Assembly (NCBI GenBank): GCA_046262635.1
Contig: JBHEMK010000147.1
Location: forward strand, 1 to 33,797
Reading direction: 5' to 3'
Source of the DNA: JBHEMK01 sp046262635
GTDB taxonomy: Bacteria > Actinomycetota > Thermoleophilia > Gaiellales > Gaiellaceae
Length of the DNA: 33,797 bases
The notes under the pieces were generated by a model. The model was not told where the DNA came from. It saw only the letters and a list, made by a program, of their open reading frames with translations, and did no database searches. The position numbers were made by a program, and so were the translations under genes. Below, piece by piece: positions 1-6,970 of this stretch; the stretch's first letter is position 1; every line of letters starts with the position of its first letter.

Positions 1-1
1 C

Positions 2-202
2 TCCCATATTTCGGGGCACTGGCACCTCCTCGCCGACCCCGCCGCTCGCTACCACGACTTCGGCGCCGACTTCTACACACGCCGCATCGACAACGACCGC
101 AAGACCCGCCAGCTCGTCCACCAACTCCGAGCGCTCGGACAGGGGCCGGACAGCTTCGCGGCGCCGCGGCTATTCGGCCAGAGACGCTCAATGAGTTACT
201 GA
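2..202 (+). CDS. IS110-like transposase, C-terminal fragment (cut by window edge)
   Basis: The first frame open from the window edge reads 66 residues to a TGA stop. It contains WHLLADPAARYHDFGADFY, then TRRIDNDRKTRQLVHQLRALG. This resembles the tail of IS110-family transposases (DEDD-type recombinases), where a 'hLLadpxxRyxDLGxDYY...RR...R.LvrqLeaLG' segment ends the protein. The last residues, after LRALGQ, do not look like the usual short tail, so the 3' end may already be altered. The catalytic domains lie outside the window, so activity cannot be judged. Family assignment is from memory of the C-terminal pattern. Confidence 0.55.
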   Translation, partial: SHISGHWHLLADPAARYHDFGADFYTRRIDNDRKTRQLVHQLRALGQGPDSFAAPRLFGQRRSMSY

Positions 203-212
203 ACGATCCGGG

Positions 213-374
213 TTAGGCAGGCGGAGAGGTCGCTGAAGGCTCGGCTTCGATCGCGGCAGCAGCCGCAGCGGCCAGCTTCTTCTGTTCCTTCCGTTCCTGC
301 TTCAACGCGCGCTTCTCTTTCAGCTCGCGCTCGCGGTTCAGCTTGCTCATCGTCGTGCGCTTCGCCGTCGACAT
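213..374 (-). CDS. Small charged protein of unknown function (53 aa)
   Basis: A 53-residue frame starts at ATG 374 and ends at TAA 213. A purine-rich Shine-Dalgarno-like stretch (GAGGAGAGG) lies about 10 bases upstream. The protein is very rich in Lys, Arg and Glu up to about residue 33 (for example KLNRERELKEKRALKQERK), then Ala-rich, with a short Pro/Ser tail. It should form one long charged helix. Such short basic/acidic helical proteins recur in actinobacterial genomes without known function. No signal peptide or membrane segment is visible. Composition and the ribosome site make a real gene likely; I do not recognise a function. Confidence 0.6.
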   Translation of the reverse strand: MSTAKRTTMSKLNRERELKEKRALKQERKEQKKLAAAAAAAIEAEPSATSPPA

Positions 375-477
375 CCGGTACGTCCTCTCCTCGGTGATGG
401 CCGTTCGCGCGACGCGTCGTCGAGCGCGGGCAAAAAATGGGCAAAAGAACGACCCGCCGTCTCTGGCCTGGCACCAG

Positions 478-501
478 AAAGGCCCCGTCTCCGGGGCCTT
501 T
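478..501 (-). terminator. Hairpin terminator behind tRNA-fMet
   Basis: A perfect 9-base inverted repeat (AAAGGCCCC at 478-486, GGGGCCTTT at 493-501) encloses a 6-base loop. It begins just beyond the 3' end of the minus-strand tRNA, and its outer pairs are A/T-rich. It looks like a factor-independent terminator for the tRNA and may act in both directions. Confidence 0.75.
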
Positions 502-505
502 CGAG

Positions 506-579
506 TAGCGGGGGCAGGATTTGAACCTGCGACCTCCGGGTTATGAGCCCGGCGAGCTACCTGACTGCTCCACCCCGCG
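506..579 (-). tRNA. Initiator tRNA-Met (CAT)
   Basis: The minus strand folds into a complete cloverleaf. The acceptor stem is CGCGGGG/CCCCGC, the D arm carries GGTAGCTC, the anticodon loop is CTCATAA (anticodon CAT) and the T arm is GCAGG-TTCAAAT-CCTGC. Two initiator hallmarks are visible: the anticodon stem carries three consecutive G:C pairs (GGG/CCC), and the first base pair is mismatched (C1 opposite U72). The CCA end is not encoded. A terminator hairpin follows immediately. This is the tRNA for translation start rather than elongator Met. Confidence 0.95.
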
Positions 580-590
580 ACGCGGCCAGC

Positions 591-596
591 AGTCTA
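591..596 (-). promoter_or_regulatory. Putative -10 box of tRNA-fMet
   Basis: TAGACT on the minus strand lies 11 bases before the first base of the tRNA. It is nearly back to back with the plus-strand box at 608-613, so the interval would be a compact divergent promoter. No convincing -35 is visible. Confidence 0.4.
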
Positions 597-607
597 GCAC
601 CAGGCGA

Positions 608-613
608 TACGAT
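608..613 (+). promoter_or_regulatory. Leaderless-type -10 box before the gene at 620
   Basis: TACGAT is followed by exactly 6 bases and then ATG, so transcription would begin at or next to the start codon. There is no Shine-Dalgarno sequence. It is one of a repeated set in this window. Confidence 0.5.
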
Positions 614-619
614 CCGCGC

Positions 620-946
620 ATGGGGAACTGGGTAGTTTGGTCGTCGCTCGTGATCGGCGCACTCGTCGCGGGCGGAGCCCTGACCCGCTTCGCGTTTGTC
701 GCCCGCCAGGGCTGGCGCAACCTCAAGCGCTCGCGGCACTCCCTCTTCACTGAGCTTGATCGGGTGGCGGAGGCAGCCGACGCCGTCGCTGGCAGGGCCG
801 AGGCGCTGGGGGCCGGCACCGACGAGCTCATGCGCAGCGTCACGAGGCTGCGGGAGTCACGACGACGGCTCGCGGTGCTCCAGGCGGCGGTCGGCGAGAC
901 ACAGGAGGCGCTCGCCGTCGTCACGTGGATCGCACCGCACAAATGA
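620..946 (+). CDS. Small membrane-anchored coiled-coil protein (108 aa)
   Basis: I placed the start at ATG 620 because the frame upstream runs through the tRNA and because a TACGAT -10 box sits 6 bases before it. The protein begins MGNWVVWSSLVIGALVAGG, one membrane segment at about residues 4-25. A basic linker (ARQGWRNLKRSRHS) follows, then about 70 residues of Ala/Leu/Glu/Arg helix with heptad-like spacing, probably a coiled coil on the cytoplasmic side. The stop overlaps the ATG of ppx in the ATGA arrangement, so the two are probably translated together. The pairing suggests a role near polyphosphate/ppGpp metabolism, but that is inference only; the protein itself is not one I recognise. 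Confidence 0.7.
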   Translation: MGNWVVWSSLVIGALVAGGALTRFAFVARQGWRNLKRSRHSLFTELDRVAEAADAVAGRAEALGAGTDELMRSVTRLRESRRRLAVLQAAVGETQEALAVVTWIAPHK

Positions 947-1890
947 CGCGGGTTGCGGCCGTCGACCTCGGTACGAACTCAACGCGGCTCCTCGTGGCCG
1001 ATGTCGAGAACGGCCTCGTCCACGAGCTGCTCCGCGTGACGAGGATCACGCGGCTGGGCGAGGGAGTGGACAGGCGGCGGCGCCTTCTCCCTCTTCCAAT
1101 TGCCCGCGTGCGCAACACGCTCTCGGAGTACCGGCGCACGCTCGAGGAACTCGGTGCCGAGCGGACCCTCGCCATCGCGACGAGCGCTGTACGCGACGCC
1201 GAGAACGGCGAGGCCTTTCTCGGGGAGGTCGAGTTGAGCTACGGCTTCGCAACCCAGCTCCTCTCCGGCGACGAAGAGGCTCGGCTCACCCGCCGCGGCG
1301 TCGGCGCGGGCCGCGAGCTCCCCGTCGGGACGCTGATCGTTGACATCGGCGGCGGCTCGACCGAGCTGATCCTCGACGACCTGCACGCGAGCCTCGACAT
1401 CGGCTCTGTTCGTCTGACTGAGCGGCACCTCCGTTCCGACCCGCCCACCGCGGAGGAGCTTGCCGACTGCGCATGCGCTGTCTGCGGCGTGCTTCCAGAG
1501 CTTGAGCCGGCGGCCGCTGTCGGTGTCGCCGGAACGATCACGACCCTCGCCGCCCTCGATCTGCGACTCGAGGCGTACGACCTGCAGCGAATTCACGGTC
1601 ATCACCTTTCCCACGCAACCGCTCGAGAGCTGAGTGCGCTGCTGGCCGGGCTCAAGGTCAAGGAGCGCTGCGCCCTAGCAGGGATGGATCCCGGTCGGGC
1701 GCCGGTGATCGTCGGCGGCGCCGTGATCCTGAGCCAGATCCTCGAACGCTACGGCCTCGAGGGGATAGAAGTCAGCGAGCGGGACATCCTTGACGGTGCG
1801 GCCCTCGCCGCCGCCGAGCTGCCGGAGTCAGACGGACGGACAGTGCCCCCGGCGCCTTCACCTGCTGCTGAGAGCATGTCCGGCGCCTAG
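943..1890 (+). CDS. ppx: Ppx/GppA-family exopolyphosphatase
   Basis: This enzyme hydrolyses the terminal phosphate of polyphosphate and/or pppGpp. The 315-residue protein is an ASKHA-fold phosphatase without the C-terminal HD extension of long E. coli Ppx, as in the short actinobacterial forms. Visible signatures: DLGTNS at residues 8-13 (first phosphate loop), ATSAVRDAENG at about 79-89, SGDEEARL at 108-115 with the family's Glu, DIGGGSTEL at 134-142 (second phosphate loop), and a C-terminal VGGAVIL with SERDILDGA. I chose ATG 943, which overlaps the upstream stop as ATGA, over GTG 925, which adds six residues before the conserved MTRVAAVDLG start. The downstream neighbour is convergent, with a long hairpin between. 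Confidence 0.93.
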   Translation: MTRVAAVDLGTNSTRLLVADVENGLVHELLRVTRITRLGEGVDRRRRLLPLPIARVRNTLSEYRRTLEELGAERTLAIATSAVRDAENGEAFLGEVELSYGFATQLLSGDEEARLTRRGVGAGRELPVGTLIVDIGGGSTELILDDLHASLDIGSVRLTERHLRSDPPTAEELADCACAVCGVLPELEPAAAVGVAGTITTLAALDLRLEAYDLQRIHGHHLSHATARELSALLAGLKVKERCALAGMDPGRAPVIVGGAVILSQILERYGLEGIEVSERDILDGAALAAAELPESDGRTVPPAPSPAAESMSGA

Positions 1891-1971
1891 CGAGGGGTCG
1901 GTCGACCGCTTCCGTACGCGCAGGTTGCATTCGAACGTGACCCCCCGGCCGGATCGCCGATTCGCCCATTA

Positions 1972-2046
1972 AGGGAGCAGTGCCAGTTCGGGCTCGGTCG
2001 AGCATCCGTTCGACCGGTGCTGCTGCGACCGAGCAGGACGCTCCCT
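1972..2046. other. Long nested inverted repeat between convergent genes
   Basis: Two nested inverted repeats share a centre: AGGGAGC at 1972-1978 with GCTCCCT at 2040-2046, and GCTCGGTCG at 1992-2000 with CGACCGAGC at 2026-2034. Inside, AGCA/TGCT and CCG/CGG extend the stem to a small loop. The structure lies in the 327-base gap between ppx and the convergent CBS gene. It could be a two-way terminator without a U tract or a structured RNA. The rest of 1891-2217 shows no gene. Confidence 0.5.
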
Positions 2047-2217
2047 GACCCCGCGAGCTACCGCGACGGCGACCTGCCGCCGACCTCGTCCGCCGTCCGG
2101 GCGGCCGGCAATGAAGCGTTTCTTCGCCCACGGCCTCTCTGGATAAGCCTGTGGCGAACGTCCGTTGCGATTGCGTGACCGGCGCGCTCGGCGAGTGCGA
2201 GAGCCACTGCTCGAGAG

Positions 2218-2622
2218 CTAGACCTCCAGCGGCCCGTACGGCGGCTCGTCCTCGGCGAGACGCCGCTGCACGACCGCGCGCGAGAGGACGCCGACCAGGC
2301 GGCCGTCCTCAACGACCGGCACCCGCTCGAGATCGCGGTCCTCGAGCGCATGAAACGCCTCGTCGAGCGGCGTCTCCGCTTCGAGGATGAAAACCGGCGG
2401 CTCGGCGATCGCGCGGAGCTCGGTCGTCTTCGGATCAAGCCCGCTCGCGACAACCTCGCGCACGAGCGTCTTGCGGGTGACGACGCCGACGAGCTGCCCC
2501 GCCTCGCAGATCAGGACTGCGCGCATCTCGCGGTCCGCGAGCCTCTGCCCGGCCTCCTGCGCGGTAGCCGACCCCTCGAGCGTAACCGGGTCCGGGAGCA
2601 TTGCGTCGCGGACGAGACTCAT
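2218..2622 (-). CDS. CBS-domain pair protein (134 aa)
   Basis: A stand-alone tandem CBS module that should bind an adenine nucleotide such as AMP, ATP or SAM and act as an energy sensor. The first CBS covers about residues 8-60 (VRDAMLPDPVTLEGSATAQEA ... LVGVVTRKTLVREV) and the second about 73-125 (AEPPVFILEAETPLDEA ... RVPVVEDGRLVGVLSR). The start is ATG 2622: its ATGA overlaps the stop of the glutamate dehydrogenase, so the two are translationally coupled. No catalytic or DNA-binding domain is attached, so it probably acts on a partner. The coupling makes glutamate dehydrogenase the obvious candidate, which is inference. A long convergent-gene hairpin follows. Confidence 0.88.
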   Translation of the reverse strand: MSLVRDAMLPDPVTLEGSATAQEAGQRLADREMRAVLICEAGQLVGVVTRKTLVREVVASGLDPKTTELRAIAEPPVFILEAETPLDEAFHALEDRDLERVPVVEDGRLVGVLSRAVVQRRLAEDEPPYGPLEV

Positions 2623-3905
2623 GGATAGAGGCCGCGGGCGCTGAGCGCTGCGGCGACCTCGCGGACGCCGGCGACGAGGGCAGCCGTCCGCAGTGACAGG
2701 TTTTTGTCCTGGGAGAGTCCCCAGACCCGGTCGAAAGCGTCGTCGAGCTTCTCGGCGAGCTTGGCCCGGGTTTCCTGCCTTCCCCAAAAAAGGCGGCCGA
2801 GATCCTGCACCCACTCGAAGTAGGAGACTGTGGCCCCGCCTGCGTTGGTCAGCACATCCGGTAGCACGAGGACACCCCGATCGAACAGGATGGCATCGCC
2901 TTCGACCGAGGTTGGTCCGTTCGCCCCCTCGGCGATCAGCCTCGCCTGCACCCGGCCGGCATTCGTACCGGTCACCTGCTCCTCGCGCGCGGCAAGGACG
3001 AGGATGTCGCAGGGCAGCTCAAGCAGCTCCTCGTTCGTGATCCGTTCGCAGCGGTCGTAGCCCTCGAGCGACCCGTGCGCGACAGCGAACTCCTGGAGGG
3101 AGGGGATGTCGAGACCCTGCTCGTCGTGAAGGCCGCCGTGCGCGTCCGACACACCCACGACCTTTGCACCCTTCACGTGCAGTTCCATTGCGGCGATGCC
3201 GCCGACGTTCCCGAAACCCTGAACGACGCAGACCTGGTCAGCGAGATCCCATCCGATTCGGCGGCACGCGCGCTCGACAACCATGACGACGCCTGCACCG
3301 GTCGCCTCGTGGCGGAAGACCGAGCCGCCGATCGAGATCGGCTTACCGGTGACGACTTCGGGCACGGCATAGCCCTTCTGCATCGAATACGTGTCCATCA
3401 TCCAGGCCATCGTCTGCTCGTTCGTGGCCATGTCCGGAGCGGGAATGTCCCTCTGCGGGCCGATCACGTCGTTCAGCTCCGAGGTGAAGCGCCGCGTCAG
3501 CCGCTGCAGCTCGGCCTGGGAGAGCACCCGGACGTTACAACGGATGCCGCCTTTTGCCCCCCCGTAAGGAAGGCGCAACAGGGAGCACTTCCATGTCATC
3601 CACATCGCGAGGGCCGCGCACTCGCCGAGCGACACCTCGGGGTCGTACCGCACGCCACCCTTCGTCGGCCCGAGGACGCTCGAGTGCTGGACCCGGTAGC
3701 CGGCCAACACCCTGGTCGACCCCTCGTCAAGTCGCAGTGGCACACTCACCATAAGCGCGCGCTCGGGATAGCGAAGCCGTTCGGCGACGGCGTCGTCCAC
3801 CTCGGCGAAGGGCAGCGCCAGCTCGAACTGGGTTACCGCCTGCTTAAAGAGGTGCGAGTCCCACTCGAGCCGCTGCTCGAGCGCTGGGTCCTCAACCCTG
3901 GCCAC
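2619..3905 (-). CDS. gdhA: Glutamate dehydrogenase (Glu/Leu/Phe/Val dehydrogenase family)
   Basis: It catalyses reversible oxidative deamination of glutamate to 2-oxoglutarate and ammonium, linking carbon and nitrogen metabolism in the cytoplasm. The 428 residues match the hexameric class of about 410-450 residues. Visible: GPTKGGVRYDP at about 79-89, substrate Lys at 106 (MTWK), the catalytic PYGGAKGGI at 113-121 with K118, APDMATNE at 156-163 with D158, and the dinucleotide fold QGFGNVGG at 229-236. Amino-acid specificity cannot be fixed by eye, but length and motifs fit glutamate better than leucine or phenylalanine enzymes. The start is GTG 3905, with TACACT six bases upstream giving it its own leaderless-type promoter inside the operon. 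It overlaps the CBS-pair gene downstream. Confidence 0.93.
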   Translation of the reverse strand: MARVEDPALEQRLEWDSHLFKQAVTQFELALPFAEVDDAVAERLRYPERALMVSVPLRLDEGSTRVLAGYRVQHSSVLGPTKGGVRYDPEVSLGECAALAMWMTWKCSLLRLPYGGAKGGIRCNVRVLSQAELQRLTRRFTSELNDVIGPQRDIPAPDMATNEQTMAWMMDTYSMQKGYAVPEVVTGKPISIGGSVFRHEATGAGVVMVVERACRRIGWDLADQVCVVQGFGNVGGIAAMELHVKGAKVVGVSDAHGGLHDEQGLDIPSLQEFAVAHGSLEGYDRCERITNEELLELPCDILVLAAREEQVTGTNAGRVQARLIAEGANGPTSVEGDAILFDRGVLVLPDVLTNAGGATVSYFEWVQDLGRLFWGRQETRAKLAEKLDDAFDRVWGLSQDKNLSLRTAALVAGVREVAAALSARGLYP

Positions 3906-3911
3906 CGTCGC

Positions 3912-3917
3912 AGTGTA
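3912..3917 (-). promoter_or_regulatory. Leaderless-type -10 box before gdhA
   Basis: TACACT on the minus strand is followed by 6 bases and then GTG at 3905. It lies in the 15 bases between the coiled-coil gene and gdhA, so the dehydrogenase could be transcribed independently. Confidence 0.5.
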
Positions 3918-3920
3918 GGT

Positions 3921-4610
3921 TCAGTCGTCGGCCACCGCGCTTGCGAGCCGCTTTCGGACGCCCGCCACGCTCGTCGCACCGAGCGCCTCTCCGAGCACCG
4001 ACGAACCCAGTTCGTTGGCCTCTCGGATGATCGTCTCGCGCTCAGCGGCCAGCCCGGCGCGCACGAGGAACAGCCCCGCGCGTGCGCGTGCTCCCCAGTC
4101 GGCAACGCCGGCCGGGCCTTGCGCAGGTGGATCCACCGCCTGCCGGGACAGGCGCGGGAGCGCCGAGAGCTGCCGGGCTGCCTCGGCTGCATCGGCATCG
4201 AGGACGTCCGCCGCGGCGCCCGCCGCCCGAACCTCGAGCTCGAGCTCCGCGGCGCCCGCGCGGGCGCGAGCGAGCTCACCTTCGGCCAGGCGCGCATTCT
4301 CGTGCGCCTCAGCCGCAGCGCGGCCGGCGACGGCCCGCTCCCGCTCGCCGCCGTGCTCCTGCGAGCGCGCCAGCTCGGCCTCCGCGCGGGCAAGCGCCGC
4401 CCGCGCGGAGCCCAGTCGCGTCTCCGCCAAAGCGACGCCGTGCGAGCGCCGCTCACGCTCGGCCGGCAGCGCGGCCGCGAACGACTGGAGAACATCTGCG
4501 CGGTCACGGATCCGGAGGGCCCGACCCTGCAGCTCCTCGACCGCCGCGAGGGCGGCTGCGGCCTCATCGTCGCGCTGCTGTAGCTCCTCGACGAACGCGA
4601 GCGCGCTCAC
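3921..4610 (-). CDS. Alanine-rich coiled-coil protein of unknown function (229 aa)
   Basis: The protein is almost entirely Ala, Glu, Arg and Leu in helical heptad-like order (for example VEELQQRDDEAAAALAAVEEL near the start, then long ARAALARAEAELARS stretches). A C-terminal third is less regular and ends with AGVRKRLASAVADD. No signal peptide or membrane segment is visible. I chose GTG 4610 because TAGTCT lies 7 bases upstream; an ATG at 4712 would add about 34 basic residues of low-complexity sequence. It precedes gdhA by 15 bases and may be cotranscribed with it. Opposite-strand frames here are reflections of the repetitive codons. No function recognised. Confidence 0.65.
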   Translation of the reverse strand: MSALAFVEELQQRDDEAAAALAAVEELQGRALRIRDRADVLQSFAAALPAERERRSHGVALAETRLGSARAALARAEAELARSQEHGGERERAVAGRAAAEAHENARLAEGELARARAGAAELELEVRAAGAAADVLDADAAEAARQLSALPRLSRQAVDPPAQGPAGVADWGARARAGLFLVRAGLAAERETIIREANELGSSVLGEALGATSVAGVRKRLASAVADD

Positions 4611-4617
4611 CCAGTGG

Positions 4618-4623
4618 AGACTA
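4618..4623 (-). promoter_or_regulatory. Leaderless-type -10 box before the coiled-coil gene
   Basis: TAGTCT on the minus strand is followed by 7 bases and then GTG at 4610. It is the main support for that start. Confidence 0.45.
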
Positions 4624-4684
4624 GCGGTACTGGCTCTCCGGAGCCGAGCCAAGCATGCCTCCAGGAAGGACGACTTTGAGCGGC

Positions 4685-4837
4685 GGTGACTCGCGCGACC
4701 GGAGCGTTGCACAGGCCGCCCGCAAGCTGATCTACCTCGCGATCACCAACGCCGTGCCGGCGCGGACGCGAACGTGCAACTGGACGACAGCCCTGCTCGC
4801 GTTCAAGATCCACTTCGGCGAGCGACTACCCGAGTGA
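4685..4837 (+). pseudogene. IS256-family transposase remnant (C-terminus)
   Basis: The last 40-50 codons of this frame read ARKLIYLAITNAVPARTRT, then NWTTALLAFKIHFGERLPE and TGA. This matches the C-terminal end of IS256 (mutator-type) transposases, where K.lYLAi.nA....tr...W..AL..F.I.FgdR is typical. The DDE catalytic domain and the rest of the element are absent. No matching terminal repeat is recognisable by eye, so this is a relic. It separates two minus-strand operons. Confidence 0.65.
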
Positions 4838-4895
4838 ACCGCCCGCACAGAATTTCGGACGCCCTCACCCGCGAGGAGCTGCGGCTCCATCCTGT

Positions 4896-5405
4896 CTAAG
4901 GAGTGAGTCGGAAGAGCAGGATGTCGGTGGCTGGGTGGCTGGGCTTGACGTTGGTGACTGTGAGGGTGCCGCGTGCGTTGCTGTAGAGGCCGGTGCCGCC
5001 GAGCACGGCTAGCCCGTAGAACTGGCGGTAGAGGAGCGATCCGCCAACGATGATCTTGCCTTTGGGCAGAAAGTAGACGCCGGAGCAGATCCTTGAGCTT
5101 GTGCCTGTGAACGTGCAAACGAGCTCGCCGTGACCGATCGCTTGGGGCGTGATGTGGGTGTTGTATAGAAGGTCGCGCACGACCTCGACGTCGCCGACGC
5201 TGGGGCCTGCCCTGCCCCGGTCGACCCGAGCATCTTCGACTTGCCGCTCCGTGATGCGAATCACTCCGGGGGCGGTCAGCGCCTGCGCGGCAGGGCTGCC
5301 GGCGAGCGCGAGCGCGAGCGCGACGGCCGCGAGGCTGATGGTCCGCGCACTGCGTAGCACCTTCTCTCGGTGCAGGTCCTCGCGCCGCGTCTGCGCGGCT
5401 CTCAC
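4896..5405 (-). CDS. Secreted allene-oxide-cyclase/dirigent-like barrel protein (169 aa)
   Basis: A signal peptide is clear: a basic start (TRREDLHREKVLRSAR), hydrophobic core LAAVALALALAG and an AQA-type cleavage site near residue 40. The mature part (GDVEVVRDLLYN, GHGELVCTFTG, SRICSGVYFLPKGKIIVGG, VLGGTGLYSNARGTLTV) has the 'GG.G.Y.gArGt' pattern of the allene-oxide-cyclase/dirigent eight-stranded barrel seen in secreted actinobacterial proteins. The two Cys may form a disulfide. No bacterial reaction is known to me, so the fold is the call. The start is GTG 5405, overlapping the histidine kinase stop (GTGA); GTG 5360, directly after GAGAGAAG, is an alternative with a shorter signal peptide. 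It is the third gene of the two-component operon. Confidence 0.78.
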   Translation of the reverse strand: MRAAQTRREDLHREKVLRSARTISLAAVALALALAGSPAAQALTAPGVIRITERQVEDARVDRGRAGPSVGDVEVVRDLLYNTHITPQAIGHGELVCTFTGTSSRICSGVYFLPKGKIIVGGSLLYRQFYGLAVLGGTGLYSNARGTLTVTNVKPSHPATDILLFRLTP

Positions 5406-6970
5406 GTCGGCGAGGTGATCATGGTCGCTGCGGGCAACTCGATCCAAAAGGTCGAGCCCCGGTCGGCGATGCTGCTGAAGCCGATGCGCCCGCCGTGTGC
5501 TTCGATGATCTCGCGCGCCAGCGTGAGCCCGAGCCCGGTGCCGGGAATGCCGCGCTCGGCCGCGGCGCCGCGAAAGAACTTGGTGAAGATGCGTGCCTGC
5601 TGCTCGGCTGGGATGCCGATTCCGTGGTCGCAGACACTCACGCGGACGGTGTCGCCGAGTCCCTCACCGCTCAATTCGACCTCGCCCCCTTTCGGCGAGT
5701 ACTTGATCGCATTCGAGAGAAGGTTGCTGACCACCTGAGTCAGGCGGCCCGGGTCGCCGCGCACGGGCAGTGTTTGCCCACGCGGCAGCCTGCACGTAAG
5801 CGTGTGCAGCGGGCTGTGGGCGGCGAACAGCTGCTCCTGCTCCCGCAGCAGCGCCACCACGTCGATTAGCTCCTGCCTGAACTCGAGTCCTCCCTCCTCG
5901 ATTCGCTGCAGGTCGAGGAAGTCGTTGACCAGGCTGGCAAGCCGGCGCGCCTGCTCGCGGATAATCTCGAGATAGCGCTGGCGGTCTTGCTCCTCGAGCC
6001 TGCGGCTCAGAAGCGTATCTGTGAAGCCGAGGATGCTCGTCAACGGCGTCCGCAGCTCGTGCGCGACGATGTTAACGAGATCCGTCTTCAGGCGGTCACG
6101 CTCACTCAGCAGCTGGTTCTGCGCCTCGAGCTCGAGTCGGTTCTGTTCGAGCGAGTCAGCCATCGAGTTGAACGCCCATGTCAGCTCGGCGATCTCGCCC
6201 GGGCCGCCGGCAGCCAGGCGGGCGGCCAGATCGCCCCCGGCCAGGCGCGTCGCAGCAGCCGCCACGGCCCGGATTGGCCGCCCGATCGAGTGAGCGAGGT
6301 AGAGGCCAAGCAACAGCACCAACGCAACTGAGAGGCCAAGCCCGCCGATCCCGAACACGAGCGCGCGGTGCGCACGTGTTCGCGCCGTCGCGGCGCTCGC
6401 CGACGCACGCGCATCCTCGACCGCGAGCAGGCGCGCAAACCGCTGCCGGATCACGTCGATCCGGCCTTCCCCCTCCGCGGTTGCCACCGGAGTTCGCGCG
6501 GCAGCCGGGGTGGTCCGGGCGATGGCGATCAGCGGCAGCGCGTAGTCCTGCTGGTAGGAAGCGATCTCGCGTGCGAGCTCGCCAACACGCGATCGCTGCG
6601 CCGGGTCAGCGCGGACAGAACGCTCGAGAACTACCAGCTTGCCTGATAGCGCGACGCGCGCCTGCAGCCATGGGCGAAGCAGCGCCGGATTCCCCGTGAT
6701 GACATAACCACGAAGGCCGTTCTCGAGATTGAGCACGACCGCCTCGAGGGCAAGAGAGGCTCGGCCGACATCCCTCGAGCGTGCCAGTGCTCTCGTCGCT
6801 CCGCGCAGGCTCGATACCGCCACCTGCTCCACGGCAAACACGCCACCCACGAACAGCGCCAGCACCGCGCAGGCGCCGGCCATGCGCGTCGCGAGCGGAG
6901 GATCGGCGCGCCGAGCGGAGGCAACCGCGCCCGTTTTCCCGGTCACACCACCGGCGGCGTGCGCGAGCAT
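5402..6970 (-). CDS. CHASE3-HAMP sensor histidine kinase (522 aa)
   Basis: An inner-membrane sensor kinase. A membrane segment at about 30-50 is followed by an extracytoplasmic helical CHASE3-like region (about 52-190, with LENGLRGYVITGNPALLRPW), a second membrane segment at about 203-226, HAMP at about 227-279, the phosphoacceptor HELRTP with His304, an N box around NLLSNAIKYS (416-425), DHGIGIP at 448-454, FTKFFRG, and GTGLGL at 477-482. All catalytic boxes are intact. The start is ATG 6970, overlapping the response-regulator stop (ATGA); an open frame continues upstream but would duplicate the regulator region. Partners by position are the CheY-like regulator upstream and the secreted barrel protein downstream. 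Confidence 0.93.
   Translation of the reverse strand: MLAHAAGGVTGKTGAVASARRADPPLATRMAGACAVLALFVGGVFAVEQVAVSSLRGATRALARSRDVGRASLALEAVVLNLENGLRGYVITGNPALLRPWLQARVALSGKLVVLERSVRADPAQRSRVGELAREIASYQQDYALPLIAIARTTPAAARTPVATAEGEGRIDVIRQRFARLLAVEDARASASAATARTRAHRALVFGIGGLGLSVALVLLLGLYLAHSIGRPIRAVAAAATRLAGGDLAARLAAGGPGEIAELTWAFNSMADSLEQNRLELEAQNQLLSERDRLKTDLVNIVAHELRTPLTSILGFTDTLLSRRLEEQDRQRYLEIIREQARRLASLVNDFLDLQRIEEGGLEFRQELIDVVALLREQEQLFAAHSPLHTLTCRLPRGQTLPVRGDPGRLTQVVSNLLSNAIKYSPKGGEVELSGEGLGDTVRVSVCDHGIGIPAEQQARIFTKFFRGAAAERGIPGTGLGLTLAREIIEAHGGRIGFSSIADRGSTFWIELPAATMITSPT

Noticed and set aside
3075..4583. 502-codon plus-strand frame opposite gdhA and the coiled-coil gene
   Set aside because: It runs through two minus-strand genes and lacks any protein-family signal.
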